Below are positions 1 through 11,696 of a stretch of DNA of 64,000 nt, piece after piece. The notes beneath the pieces are model-generated. The model ran no database searches. It worked only from the letters and a program-made list of their open reading frames with translations, and was not told where the DNA came from. How positions within the stretch are numbered: position 1 is the first letter of the stretch; each line of letters opens with the position of its first letter. The DNA is from Solirubrobacteraceae bacterium (lineage in GTDB: Bacteria > Actinomycetota > Thermoleophilia > Solirubrobacterales > Solirubrobacteraceae), in the NCBI GenBank assembly GCA_025449845.1, contig JANWIP010000023.1, positions 43,320 through 107,319 on the forward strand. Reading direction: 5' to 3'. A program made the translations under genes and the position numbers.

Positions 1-2285
<2,285 letters not shown>

Positions 2286-2906
2286 TTAGATGCTCTCGGT
2301 CGCAAGCGCCACTCGGTCGAGCGTCAATGCCCGCCACCCCTCCGGCAGACGCGTGGGTGCAACCCCAGCGGGCGACTCGGATGCAAGCAGGCAGTACTCG
2401 GGCGCGGGACCGAACACGAACTGCCGGCGCCACAGGCTGGCATGCTCGGGGCTCATGCCATCGCCAAGCAACCCCGCGAGACCGCGGCGCTCAGAGCCGG
2501 GCAGTCCCGCTGGCGGGCGGGAGACCCAGATCGCTAGCGCGTCCAGATCGAGCTGCCGGGCATGTCCCTCAACCAGCCCGTACAGCCCACCTGCACCGGC
2601 GCCGTAACGGTAGGCGGCCTCGTCGTGAGCGCCCCGATGCCCGCTGCCGACCGCCGCCTCGTTGAGCACGCCCATGGCGGTGTAGTCCTCCAGCAGGTAC
2701 CAGTCTTCATACCCGCCGGCTCCCGCCTCGGTGGTGAAACTCGTCGGCACCAGCCACGGCAACTCGGCTACACGGAAGACGGCCGAGCCGCGAAAGCCAG
2801 CGGGAGGCACGCGCCGTAGCGACTCGTGAAAGCCGACCTCGGCACGCTCGTAGGCCTCGGTGTCCACGCCATCCAGCGGCCGGTGCCAGAAGACGTAGGC
2901 CAGCAT
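2286..2906 (-). CDS. Uncharacterised 206-aa protein (MLAYVFWHRPLDGVDTEAYERAEVGFHESLRR...)
   Basis: Long minus ORF; start set at MLAYVFWHRP (2906) because the upstream frame overlaps ilvC. Confidence 0.7.
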   Translation of the reverse strand: MLAYVFWHRPLDGVDTEAYERAEVGFHESLRRVPPAGFRGSAVFRVAELPWLVPTSFTTEAGAGGYEDWYLLEDYTAMGVLNEAAVGSGHRGAHDEAAYRYGAGAGGLYGLVEGHARQLDLDALAIWVSRPPAGLPGSERRGLAGLLGDGMSPEHASLWRRQFVFGPAPEYCLLASESPAGVAPTRLPEGWRALTLDRVALATESI

Positions 2907-2919
2907 CTCGCGCGTGCCC

Positions 2920-3906
2920 TCAAAAAGAGGGCTTGATCCAGTCCATGTGCGAGCGCAGCTCGCGGCCAACGTCCTCGATCTGCCCGGCGGCCTGCTCCGC
3001 GCGCATGCGCTTGAAATTCTCCTGCCCGGCGCGGTTCTCGGCGATCCACTCGCGCGCGAAGTCGCCCGACTGGATCTCCTTGAGGATCTGACGCATGTTC
3101 GCGCGCGTGTCCTCAGTGATGACGCGCTTGCCGCGCGTGTAGTCGCCGTACTCCGCCGTGTTGGAGATCGAGAAGCGCATGCCAGCGAGCCCCTTCTCAT
3201 ACATCAGATCAGCGATCAGCTTGAGCTCGTGCAGACACTCGAAGTAGGCCATCTCAGGGTCATAGCCGGCCTCGACAAGCGTCTGGAAACCGGCCTGCAC
3301 CAACTCTGAGGCACCGCCGCAAAGCACCGCCTGCTCGCCGAACAGGTCCGTCTCGGTCTCGTCCTTGAAGCTCGTCTCGATCACGCCACCGCGCGTGCAG
3401 CCGATGCCCTTGGCGTAGGCCAGCGCCAGCGCCCGCGCGTTGCCGGTCGCGTCCTGGTGCACGGCGATCAGGCCCGGCACGCCGCTGCCCTCGGTGAACT
3501 GACGGCGCACCAGATGCCCGGGGCCCTTGGGGGCCACCAACGCGACGTCAACTTCGGTGGGCGGCTCCACCTCCTTGTAGTGCACGGAGAAGCCATGACC
3601 GAACAGCAACATGTTGCCGGGGGCGATGCCGTCGCGCATGTCCTCCCACACCTGGTGGTGAAGCTCATCGGGCGCCAGAATCATCACCAGGTCGCCGCGA
3701 CTGGCCGCCTCTACGACTGACAGCACCTCCAAACCCTGCTCGCGCGCATGGGCGACGGAGGAAGAGTCCTCGCGCAGGCCGACTACGACGCTGACGCCGG
3801 AGTCCTTCAGGTTGAGTGCGTGGGCGTGGCCCTGGGAGCCGTAGCCGATGATGGCGACGGTCTTGCCGTCTAGGAGTTTGAGGTCTGCGTCGTCGTCGTA
3901 GATCAT
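2920..3906 (-). CDS. ilvC: Ketol-acid reductoisomerase
   Basis: [46 protein letters not shown]; classic IlvC N-terminus. Confidence 0.97.
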   Translation of the reverse strand: MIYDDDADLKLLDGKTVAIIGYGSQGHAHALNLKDSGVSVVVGLREDSSSVAHAREQGLEVLSVVEAASRGDLVMILAPDELHHQVWEDMRDGIAPGNMLLFGHGFSVHYKEVEPPTEVDVALVAPKGPGHLVRRQFTEGSGVPGLIAVHQDATGNARALALAYAKGIGCTRGGVIETSFKDETETDLFGEQAVLCGGASELVQAGFQTLVEAGYDPEMAYFECLHELKLIADLMYEKGLAGMRFSISNTAEYGDYTRGKRVITEDTRANMRQILKEIQSGDFAREWIAENRAGQENFKRMRAEQAAGQIEDVGRELRSHMDWIKPSF

Positions 3907-3955
3907 TGCGCGCAGGCTATCGACTCCAACAGCCGGCCGCCCCTCACCCGCCGAC

Positions 3956-4801
3956 TTAGGCGCCGGCAGCGGCGACTAGCGAGCTGCCGGGGATAACCAG
4001 TGAGCCGTCCTGCGCCGTGTATGGCTCAAGCTGCGCGATCAGCGCTGTGCGTACCTCACCTATCTGCTCCTCGGGCAGGGACAGCACCGCGTCGTGGAAG
4101 TTGCGCGAGAGGTCAAGCGTGGTCTCCCAGAAGTCCGTGAAGCTGGGTGGACGCTGCTCGACAGCGATCGTGTCCACAAGGATCTCGGTGAAGCCAGCCT
4201 CTTCCAGCAGCGTGCCCAACCGCTCGGGATCTGCTAGCGCGAAGGGTCCCGATGTGCCCTGCTGCTCAGGTGGTGGCGCGAGTCCGTGCTCGCGCAGCAC
4301 CGCGGCCGGTGCCTGCGCCCAGGGGTTGAGCTCCAGCCGATCCCACACCGCCAGAGCGAGACGCCCCCCGGGGCGCAGCACGCGTCGTGTCTCCAATAAG
4401 GCGGCGAGCGGGTCGGCCATCAACATGTATCCCCAGCGGCATAGCACCGCATCGACGCTGGCAACCGGCAGGTCGATCCATTCGGCGCCCATCACTTGAA
4501 ACTCGATGTTGGTCAACGCCAGCTCATGAGCCCGCGCGCGAGCGCCCTCGAGCATCGCCTCCGCCTGATCGGAGACGATCACACCGCCGACCGGAGCCAC
4601 GAGTTCGGCGGCAAGAAAACCGGTCTCGCCGAGGCCGGCGGCCAGCTCCAACACGCGCTGCCCAGGCTGGGGGTCGATCGCCTGCACCATCCAGTGAGAG
4701 ACCGGCGCGCCGAACATACGGATCTCATCCTGACGGCGGGTCCAGCCGGGGGCCGCCGCCTCCCAATGCTCGGCGCTGGCCAAGCGAGTCTCATCGCTCA
4801 T
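3956..4801 (-). CDS. Class I SAM-dependent methyltransferase
   Basis: ORF with start [20 protein letters not shown] at 4801; motif [19 protein letters not shown]. Overlaps the 3' end of menE by 4 bp. Confidence 0.85.
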   Translation of the reverse strand: MSDETRLASAEHWEAAAPGWTRRQDEIRMFGAPVSHWMVQAIDPQPGQRVLELAAGLGETGFLAAELVAPVGGVIVSDQAEAMLEGARARAHELALTNIEFQVMGAEWIDLPVASVDAVLCRWGYMLMADPLAALLETRRVLRPGGRLALAVWDRLELNPWAQAPAAVLREHGLAPPPEQQGTSGPFALADPERLGTLLEEAGFTEILVDTIAVEQRPPSFTDFWETTLDLSRNFHDAVLSLPEEQIGEVRTALIAQLEPYTAQDGSLVIPGSSLVAAAGA

Positions 4802-6129
4802 ACGAGCTCCCGCCGCAGCAGCTTGCCCGAACGAGTGCGTGGCAGTGGGCGCTCTGCAAGCACGATCTGCTTGGGGACCTTGTAGGCCGCAAGGCTTGCC
4901 GCGCAGTATGCGCGCAATAGCTCCTCGTGCAGCTGCGAGTCCGGCTGCGCCACGACGATCGCCGTGATCGCCTCGCCCCACTGGGGATCGGGCCGGCCGA
5001 TCACCGCTGCCTCCAGCACACCGGGATGGGCTTCGAGCACCGCCTCAACCTCACTTGGCGCAACGTTCTCGCCGCCGCTGACGATCGTGTCCGAGGCGCG
5101 CCCGGTGACGCACAGGCGCCCGGCATCGATGCTGCCCAGGTCTCCCGTATGCAGCCAGCCATCAGCGTCGCGGCTGGCCGGTGCGACGGTGGGTCCAGCG
5201 ATCTGGATTTCCCCATCAGCAGCTATGCGCAGGCGTGTGCAAAACAGCGGTGTACCCGCGGCCCGCCGATCCTCGCCGATCGCGGCCAGCGGCGTGGTGG
5301 TGGCCTGCGAGCAGGACTCGGTTAGACCATAGGTCTGGCTCACCGGCACCCCCGCATCGTAGGCCCGCTGAAGCAGCGCCGGAGGCACCGGGCCTCCACC
5401 GGTGAGGGCGCAACGCAGCGACGGCGGGTGATCCAGGCCGGCGCTGAGCAAGCGGGCAAGCGTGGTGGCAACGAGACTCACGAGCGTGATCTCCTGTTCG
5501 CGCAGCGCGAACAGGACTGACTCAGTCTCGAAGCGCTCGTGCACCACCGCGGTGGTGGCATAGATGGCACTGCGCAGCAGGATCGAGAGGCCGCCCACGT
5601 GCGAGAGCGGCAGCGCGCACAGCCAGCGCTCCTGCGGATCGAGCCCCAAGGCCACAGCCGAACCAAGGGCGCTCCACAGAAAGTTGCCGTAGCTCAACTC
5701 GACCGGCCGCGGTGCTGAGGTGGTGCCCGAGGTGTAGATCACGACGGCTGTCGCATCAAGGTCGTGTCCGCTGTTCGAGGCTCCGTTTGGGGTACTAGCC
5801 ATAGTGTCCAGGGGCTCTTCGATGAGAACGCTTACGCCTGCTGCGATTCGTTCCCGTTCAGGCGCACTGAGGCGCAGATCGATCGGCACCGCGACTGCCC
5901 CGCTCAGCAAGCAGGCGTGCAGCGCCTGCACGAACGCCAATCCCGGCGGCAAAGCGATCGCCACGCGATCCCCCGGCCCGGCACCACGCCCAGCGAGTTC
6001 GGCAGCGCCGGCGCGGGCGTCGGCCAGCAACTCTGTATAAGAGCGGTTGCCCTGCGGGGTCTCGATCGCGGTACGCGCCGGGTGGGTGGCCGCGGCGCGC
6101 TCCAGCCATCCCTCCACCACCATGCCCAC
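4798..6129 (-). CDS. menE: o-succinylbenzoate--CoA ligase (AMP-binding)
   Basis: [45 protein letters not shown] motifs; men cluster context. Confidence 0.88.
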   Translation of the reverse strand: MGMVVEGWLERAAATHPARTAIETPQGNRSYTELLADARAGAAELAGRGAGPGDRVAIALPPGLAFVQALHACLLSGAVAVPIDLRLSAPERERIAAGVSVLIEEPLDTMASTPNGASNSGHDLDATAVVIYTSGTTSAPRPVELSYGNFLWSALGSAVALGLDPQERWLCALPLSHVGGLSILLRSAIYATTAVVHERFETESVLFALREQEITLVSLVATTLARLLSAGLDHPPSLRCALTGGGPVPPALLQRAYDAGVPVSQTYGLTESCSQATTTPLAAIGEDRRAAGTPLFCTRLRIAADGEIQIAGPTVAPASRDADGWLHTGDLGSIDAGRLCVTGRASDTIVSGGENVAPSEVEAVLEAHPGVLEAAVIGRPDPQWGEAITAIVVAQPDSQLHEELLRAYCAASLAAYKVPKQIVLAERPLPRTRSGKLLRRELV

Positions 6130-6207
6130 AGGCTAGCCTTCTATCCCCATCCTCCGCCCGCACCCTCTCGGCATGCGTGGCAATACCCCATAGGAGCGCA
6201 GAGAAGC

Positions 6208-7146
6208 TTGTCCCCCACCGCATGGATCCCCGCCGGGGAATACACCGATATTCGCTATGAGAAATCCGCTGAGGAGGACGGGTCCTCCGGGATCGCCAAG
6301 ATCACGATCAACCGGCCCGAGGTACGCAATGCCTTTCGCCCGCAAACGATCGTGGAGATAGGCCGCGCGCTGGAGGACGCGCGTGAGGACACGGAGATCG
6401 GCGTGATCGTGCTGACCGGCGAGGGTCCGCTGGCGTTCTGCTCGGGTGGGGACCAGCGTGTGCGCGGCGACTCCGGCTACCTATCAGAGCCCCTCGCCGG
6501 GGAGGCAGAGCCCCTCGCCGGGGAGGCAGAGCCCCTCGCCGGGGAGGCAGAGCCCCTCGCCGGGGAGGCAGAGGACGCGGCGGGGAAGTCCGGGGTAGGG
6601 CGCTTCCATGTCACCGATCTGCATATCCAGATCCGTCGCCTGCCCAAGCCCGTGGTGGCGATGGTCGCCGGCTATGCGATCGGCGGCGGCCACGTGCTGC
6701 ACCTGGTGTGCGATTTGACGATCGCCGCCGACAATGCACGCTTCGGGCAGACAGGTCCGAAGGTGGGCTCCTTTGACGGAGGCTTTGGCGCGGGCCTGCT
6801 GGCCAACCTCGTCGGCCCCAAGAAGGCCAAGGAGATCTGGTTTCTCTGCCGGCAGTACTCAGCGCAGGAGGCGCTTGAGATGGGGCTCGTCAACACCGTG
6901 GTCCCGCTGGAGCTTCTGGAGGAGGAGACGGTGCAGTGGTGCCGGGAGATGCTGGCCCTCTCCCCCTTCTCGCTGCGCCTCTTGAAGGCCAGCTTCAACG
7001 CTGCCGAGGACGGCCTGTCCGGCGTACAGCAGCTAGCCCACGACGCCAACCTGCTCTTCTACATGAGCGAGGAGGCGCAGGAGGGCCGCGAGGCCTATAA
7101 GCAGAAGCGCACTCCAGACTTCTCCCGCTTCCCTAGACGAGCCTGA
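6208..7146 (+). CDS. menB: 1,4-dihydroxy-2-naphthoyl-CoA synthase, with internal 4x EPLAGEA repeat
   Basis: [78 protein letters not shown]; likely TTG start at 6208 preceded by TAGGAG. Confidence 0.92.
   Translation: MSPTAWIPAGEYTDIRYEKSAEEDGSSGIAKITINRPEVRNAFRPQTIVEIGRALEDAREDTEIGVIVLTGEGPLAFCSGGDQRVRGDSGYLSEPLAGEAEPLAGEAEPLAGEAEPLAGEAEDAAGKSGVGRFHVTDLHIQIRRLPKPVVAMVAGYAIGGGHVLHLVCDLTIAADNARFGQTGPKVGSFDGGFGAGLLANLVGPKKAKEIWFLCRQYSAQEALEMGLVNTVVPLELLEEETVQWCREMLALSPFSLRLLKASFNAAEDGLSGVQQLAHDANLLFYMSEEAQEGREAYKQKRTPDFSRFPRRA
6487..6570 (+). repeat. Four perfect tandem copies of a 21-bp unit GAGCCCCTCGCCGGGGAGGCA inside menB
   Basis: Direct reading of sequence 6487-6570; encodes (EPLAGEA)x4. 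Confidence 0.98.
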
Positions 7147-7150
7147 ACTG

Positions 7151-8092
7151 ATGGCCACCACCCACGACAGACCCCCCATGACTCCCAGCCACGCAGGGGC
7201 GCCCAGCGCAGTGCGTATCTGGGTGATGGCCGCCCGTGTGCGCACGCTGCCCGCCGCGGTGGCACCCGTTCTGGTGGGCACCTCACTGGCTCTGGGTGGC
7301 GGCCACTTCAACGTGCTGGCGTTCGTGGCCGCGCTGCTGGGAGCGATCTTCATCCAGGTGGGGACGAACCTTTCAAATGACTACTCCGATGCGCGCCGAG
7401 GTGCCGACACCGAGGATCGCCTGGGTCCGGTGCGGGTGACCGCCGGCGGACTTGTGCCCCCCAGTCAGGTGCTGCTGGCCACCTACGTGACCTTCGGCCT
7501 GGCGGTCCTGTGCGGCGCCTATCTCGTGGCTGTCGCCGGCTGGGAGCTGCTGGCGGTGGGTGCCGCCTCGATCCTCGCCGGCGTGCTCTACACAGGTGGC
7601 CCCCGTCCCTACGGCTATGAAGGTCTCGGCGAGCTGTTCGTGTTCCTGTTCTTCGGCGTGGTTGCTGTGGTGGGCTCCTATTTCGTGCAGGTGCAGGCGC
7701 TGCCATGGGAGCCGTTCGTCTGCGCCGTTCCCGTGGGTCTGCTGGCCAGCGCGATCCTGGTGGTCAACAACGTGCGCGATCTCGACACCGACAGACGCGC
7801 GGGCAAGCGCACGTTAGCCGTACGCCTCGGACGTGAGCGCACGCGCGGGCTGTATGTGGCAATGCTCGCCGTCGCCTTCCTCTGCGGGCCGCTGCCATGG
7901 GTGCTGGGTTCGATGAGCGCATGGCTCTTCCTCTGTTGGCTGGCGCTGCCCCTGGCGATTTCCGTGGCCAGCGTGGTGCGCACCCGCGTGGACGGACCAT
8001 CGCTGAACGGCGCCTTGGCCAAGACCGGAATGTTGCAGTTGCTCTTCTGCCTGCTGCTGTCCGCGGGCATCCTCGCCAGCGGCGGCATCTAG
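7151..8092 (+). CDS. menA: 1,4-dihydroxy-2-naphthoate polyprenyltransferase
   Basis: MAARVRTLPAAVAPVLVGTSLALG..., NLSNDYSDARRGADTEDRLGPVRVTAGG, NNVRDLDTDRRAGKRTLAVRLG (UbiA/MenA family). Confidence 0.93.
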   Translation: MATTHDRPPMTPSHAGAPSAVRIWVMAARVRTLPAAVAPVLVGTSLALGGGHFNVLAFVAALLGAIFIQVGTNLSNDYSDARRGADTEDRLGPVRVTAGGLVPPSQVLLATYVTFGLAVLCGAYLVAVAGWELLAVGAASILAGVLYTGGPRPYGYEGLGELFVFLFFGVVAVVGSYFVQVQALPWEPFVCAVPVGLLASAILVVNNVRDLDTDRRAGKRTLAVRLGRERTRGLYVAMLAVAFLCGPLPWVLGSMSAWLFLCWLALPLAISVASVVRTRVDGPSLNGALAKTGMLQLLFCLLLSAGILASGGI

Positions 8093-8122
8093 GCATTTGC
8101 TCGTGCACAGCGCTACCAGCGC

Positions 8123-9169
8123 GTGGGTGACCAGCGCGTGCGGCTGACCGTCGAGCGTCAGACGCTGAAGCTGCGCAAGCCGCTTGAGACCGCGTTCGGC
8201 ACGGTCGCGCGGCGGGAGCTGGCGATCGTGGCGCTCACGGGTGAGGACGGCGTCACCGGTTACGGCGAGGCAGCGCCACTTGAGGCATACGACGGCGTGA
8301 GCATCGAGCGCGTGTGGCAGGCCCTCCAGGACTACCAGCCTGTGCTGGCGCACTCGCGGGAGATGAATGGCGCGCAGTTGGTCGATGCCTGCCGCCAGGT
8401 GCACGATCTACCCACGGCGCTGGCGGCGATCGACATGGCGCTGTGGGATCGCGCCGGGCGACGCACGGGGCAGCCGGTGGCAGCATTGATCACCGACAAG
8501 CCGGTCGCCACGATCGAGGTCAATGCCACGCTCACGGCCAGCGACCGCGCGGGCGCCGCTGAGGAAGCCGCCCAGGCAGTACGGCAGGGGTTCAGCTGTT
8601 TGAAGGTGAAGGTGGGCATCGGCGATGACAACGGTCGTCTGGCGGCGGTGCGCGCCGCCACGGGCCCGCATGTCGCGCTGCGCGTGGACGCCAATGGCGC
8701 ATGGGACGTCGATGAGGCGGTGCGCGCGATCGACGCGATGGCCTCCGTCGGGTTGGAGCTGGTCGAGGAGCCAACGCACGGCCTGCAGGCTGTGCGCGAG
8801 GTGCGTGAGCGGGTGGCGGCGCGCGTGGCGATCGACGAGACAGCCGCCGAGCACGGTGCACTCGGAGCAGGGGTGGCCGACGCGGTATGCCTGAAGATCT
8901 CTCGTTGCGGTGGCATCGCTGGACTGCTCGCGGCGGCTACGCTCGTGCGTGCCTCAGGCGCCGAGGTCTACCTGGCCTCCACGTTCGATGGCCCTTTGGG
9001 AGTGGCCGCCGCCGTGCACGCCGCCGCGGCACTTGCCTCGCGCGGGCCCGTGGCGCCGTGCGGGCTGGCGACGCTCTCTTTATTTGAGGGCGTCGAGGAT
9101 CAGCTGCCGGTGCACGAGGGACGGATTTCCGTGCCCCTCGGGGCCGGTTTGGGAGTCACCCCCGGCTGA
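8123..9169 (+). CDS. menC: o-succinylbenzoate synthase / enolase-superfamily enzyme
   Basis: Enolase superfamily pattern (GYGEAAPLEAY, KVKVGIGDDN, LRVDANGAWD, LVEEPT, AIDETAAE); men context favours MenC, although dipeptide epimerase is also possible. Confidence 0.75.
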   Translation: MGDQRVRLTVERQTLKLRKPLETAFGTVARRELAIVALTGEDGVTGYGEAAPLEAYDGVSIERVWQALQDYQPVLAHSREMNGAQLVDACRQVHDLPTALAAIDMALWDRAGRRTGQPVAALITDKPVATIEVNATLTASDRAGAAEEAAQAVRQGFSCLKVKVGIGDDNGRLAAVRAATGPHVALRVDANGAWDVDEAVRAIDAMASVGLELVEEPTHGLQAVREVRERVAARVAIDETAAEHGALGAGVADAVCLKISRCGGIAGLLAAATLVRASGAEVYLASTFDGPLGVAAAVHAAAALASRGPVAPCGLATLSLFEGVEDQLPVHEGRISVPLGAGLGVTPG

Positions 9170-9203
9170 GCAAGTGTGTCGACTACGCAAGTGTGTCGAC
9201 TAC
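9170..9203 (+). repeat. Perfect 17-bp tandem duplication (GCAAGTGTGTCGACTAC x2)
   Basis: Direct reading; lies at the menC/menH convergent junction. Confidence 0.97.
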
Positions 9204-9938
9204 GGCCCGCGGATTCTCAAGCGGCAGCCGATGGCCACCGGGCACGATCGCCAGCTCGCCGTCGGGCAGCAGCTCGACCATGCGCCGGCCGAGTGCATGA
9301 AACTTCTCATCGCGCTCACCCACAAGCACCGTGACCGGCATCATCAGCTCGCCGAGGCGATCCCATAGCGGCGTCATCGCGCCGGTCCCGATACCACGCA
9401 GCACCGCCGCCAAGGCCAGCGGGTCGTTGCACTGCTGCTCAGCGCGCATCTCGGCATGAACCTCCGGGGGGTCCGCGGCGAAGACCTGCTGAGCCTGCCA
9501 GCGGTCCATGAACTCCGTGAAAGGTCGCTGTTCGAGGTCTTCAGCGAGCGTGTCATCTGCCGCTCTGCGCTCCGCGCGTTCAGTCACATCCGCGATACCA
9601 GCGGTGCTCGAGATGAGCACGAGCCGGCTGACGCGTTCAGGCGCGGCGAGCGCAACGTGCAGCCCTAGGCGACCGCCCAGCGAGTAGCCGCAGAGAGTGA
9701 ACCGCGGAGGGCTTTGAGCCAGTATGCGCTCTACGCAGGCAGCAAAGGTGATCCCCGCGCGAGGGTGAGACTCCCAGTGCAGAGGTGCCCGCGCATCGAC
9801 GGCCTGCCCGTGGCCGGGCAGGTCAAGCGCCAGCGGCGTGTAGCGTTCAGAGGCGAGAAGCTGGACGATGCCGTCCCACGTGCGTCGGGTGCCGGCGAAT
9901 CCGTGCAGCAGGACCAAGTTCTCCGGCACGCAAGCCAT
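9183..9938 (-). CDS. menH: Alpha/beta hydrolase, probable SHCHC synthase
   Basis: MACVPENLVLLHGFAGTRRTWDGIVQLL, LCGYSLGGRLGLHVAL; adjacent to menD. Confidence 0.85.
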   Translation of the reverse strand: MACVPENLVLLHGFAGTRRTWDGIVQLLASERYTPLALDLPGHGQAVDARAPLHWESHPRAGITFAACVERILAQSPPRFTLCGYSLGGRLGLHVALAAPERVSRLVLISSTAGIADVTERAERRAADDTLAEDLEQRPFTEFMDRWQAQQVFAADPPEVHAEMRAEQQCNDPLALAAVLRGIGTGAMTPLWDRLGELMMPVTVLVGERDEKFHALGRRMVELLPDGELAIVPGGHRLPLENPRAVVDTLA

Positions 9939-9947
9939 GGTATTGAC

Positions 9948-11696
9948 GTGAACTCCCCGACCGACACCCACCTGTTGCTGAACGTCTTCGTGGACGAGTT
10001 GGCTCGCTGCGGAATGCGCGCTGCCTGCACCTCCCCCGGCTCACGCAGCACCCCGTTGGTGCTGGCGCTCGCGCACGAGTCACGTCTTGAGTGCTACTCG
10101 CACATCGACGAGCGCTGCGCCGGCTTCTTCGCTTTGGGGCTTGCCAAGACCTCGGGTCTGCCGGTTGCGGTGGCGTGCACATCGGGCACAGCTGCCGCGG
10201 AGCTGCTACCGGCGGCGATCGAGGCACACGAGGCAGGCGTGCCGCTGCTGCTACTCACAGCAGATCGCCCCCCTGAGCTGCGTGAGTCGGGCGCCGGGCA
10301 GACGATCGACCAGATCAAGCTCTACGGTGACGCCGCGAAGTGGTTCTTTGAGGTCGGCAACCACGAGGCGACACCCGAGCGTCTGCGCTGGATGCGCACG
10401 CTTGCATGCCGTGCCTACTGGTGTGCGTTGGAGGGCCGCCCAGGTGCCGTCCACCTCAACTTCCCTCTACGCGAGCCGCTGGTGAGCGACGAGCCGCTGC
10501 CCGCCGAGCAGAGCGCCCGTGCACACGGCCAGCCATATGTGGGGCGTCCGCCCGCGCGGCTCGCCACGCCAGAAGGCATGGAGATGTTGAGCGAGTTCGT
10601 GACATCTGGCAAACGCGGGGTGCTGGTGGCCGGGCGCCACGAGCGTCTGACGCCGTTGGGCGAGGCAGCCGCCGCGTTCTGCACGGCAGCGGGCTGGCCG
10701 CTGCTGGCCGAGCCACTGTCGGGAGCGCGCAGAGGCGAAGCGGCGGTGGCGCACTACGACGCACTGTTGCGCGACGAGAGCTTCGCAGCCGACATGAGAC
10801 CCGACATGGTGCTGCGCGTGGGCGACCTGCCGACATCCAAGCCGCTGCGCGCCTGGCTGGCAGGCCTGGGCGAAGTGCCGCAGACGATCCTTGACCCCGA
10901 GGGCGGCTGGCGAGACCCAGATGCGGTGCTGTCATGCTCGCTGGCACTGGAGCCAGCCGCGGCGCTGTGGCAGCTCTCAGACTCCGCCCCGCCGGCCGAC
11001 CCCGACTGGCTGTCGAAGTGGCATAGCGCGGATGAGCTCGCCGCCGAGGCGATCCTCGGCGCGCTCGGAGTGGCCGGCCTATCCGAGCCGGTAGTCGCTG
11101 CCGAGCTGGGAGTACTGCTGCCCGCCGAGGCGACCCTGTTCGTCGCCTCCTCGATGCCGGTGCGTGACATAGAGAGCTTCTGGCCAGTGCGCGCCGACCC
11201 GCCGCGCGTGTTGTGCAATCGCGGCGCCAATGGCATCGATGGAACCGTCTCCAGCGCCTTCGGGGCGGCCGCAGCCAGCAACGGACCAGTGGTACTGCTT
11301 ATCGGCGACGTCGCCCTGGCATACGACATCGGCGGGCTGCTCGCGCACCGCCGTCTGGATTTGGATCTGACGATCGTGCTGCTCGATAACCAAGGCGGTG
11401 GGATCTTCGACTTCCTGCCCGTTGCACGCTCTCAAACAGCCCTCCGTGACGATGTCTACACCACCCATATCTCAACGCCCACCGGCCTTGACTTCGCCAA
11501 GGCAGCCGAGCTGTACGGCTTCGGCCATGAGCGTGTGGATGACCTCTTCGCCTTCCGCGCGGCGCTTGAGCGCTGTTTTGAAGATGGCCCGGATCGGGGC
11601 GCGAACATCGTTGAGGTGCGCACTGAGCGTGCAGCCAACGTCGAGTTGCATCGCCAACTGTGGGAGGCCGTTGCCGGCGCGCTCGGCTCAGCTTGA
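9948..11696 (+). CDS. menD: 2-succinyl-5-enolpyruvyl-6-hydroxy-3-cyclohexene-1-carboxylate synthase
   Basis: TDTHLLLNVFVDELARCGMRAACTSPGSRSTPLVLAL, LTADRPPELRESGAGQTIDQ, NRGANGIDGTVSSAFGAA; GTG start at 9948 inferred. Confidence 0.93.
   Translation: MNSPTDTHLLLNVFVDELARCGMRAACTSPGSRSTPLVLALAHESRLECYSHIDERCAGFFALGLAKTSGLPVAVACTSGTAAAELLPAAIEAHEAGVPLLLLTADRPPELRESGAGQTIDQIKLYGDAAKWFFEVGNHEATPERLRWMRTLACRAYWCALEGRPGAVHLNFPLREPLVSDEPLPAEQSARAHGQPYVGRPPARLATPEGMEMLSEFVTSGKRGVLVAGRHERLTPLGEAAAAFCTAAGWPLLAEPLSGARRGEAAVAHYDALLRDESFAADMRPDMVLRVGDLPTSKPLRAWLAGLGEVPQTILDPEGGWRDPDAVLSCSLALEPAAALWQLSDSAPPADPDWLSKWHSADELAAEAILGALGVAGLSEPVVAAELGVLLPAEATLFVASSMPVRDIESFWPVRADPPRVLCNRGANGIDGTVSSAFGAAAASNGPVVLLIGDVALAYDIGGLLAHRRLDLDLTIVLLDNQGGGIFDFLPVARSQTALRDDVYTTHISTPTGLDFAKAAELYGFGHERVDDLFAFRAALERCFEDGPDRGANIVEVRTERAANVELHRQLWEAVAGALGSA

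Noticed and set aside
6487-6570. Repeat cluster as a possible CRISPR array
   Set aside because: Units are directly adjacent without spacers and lie in frame within menB.
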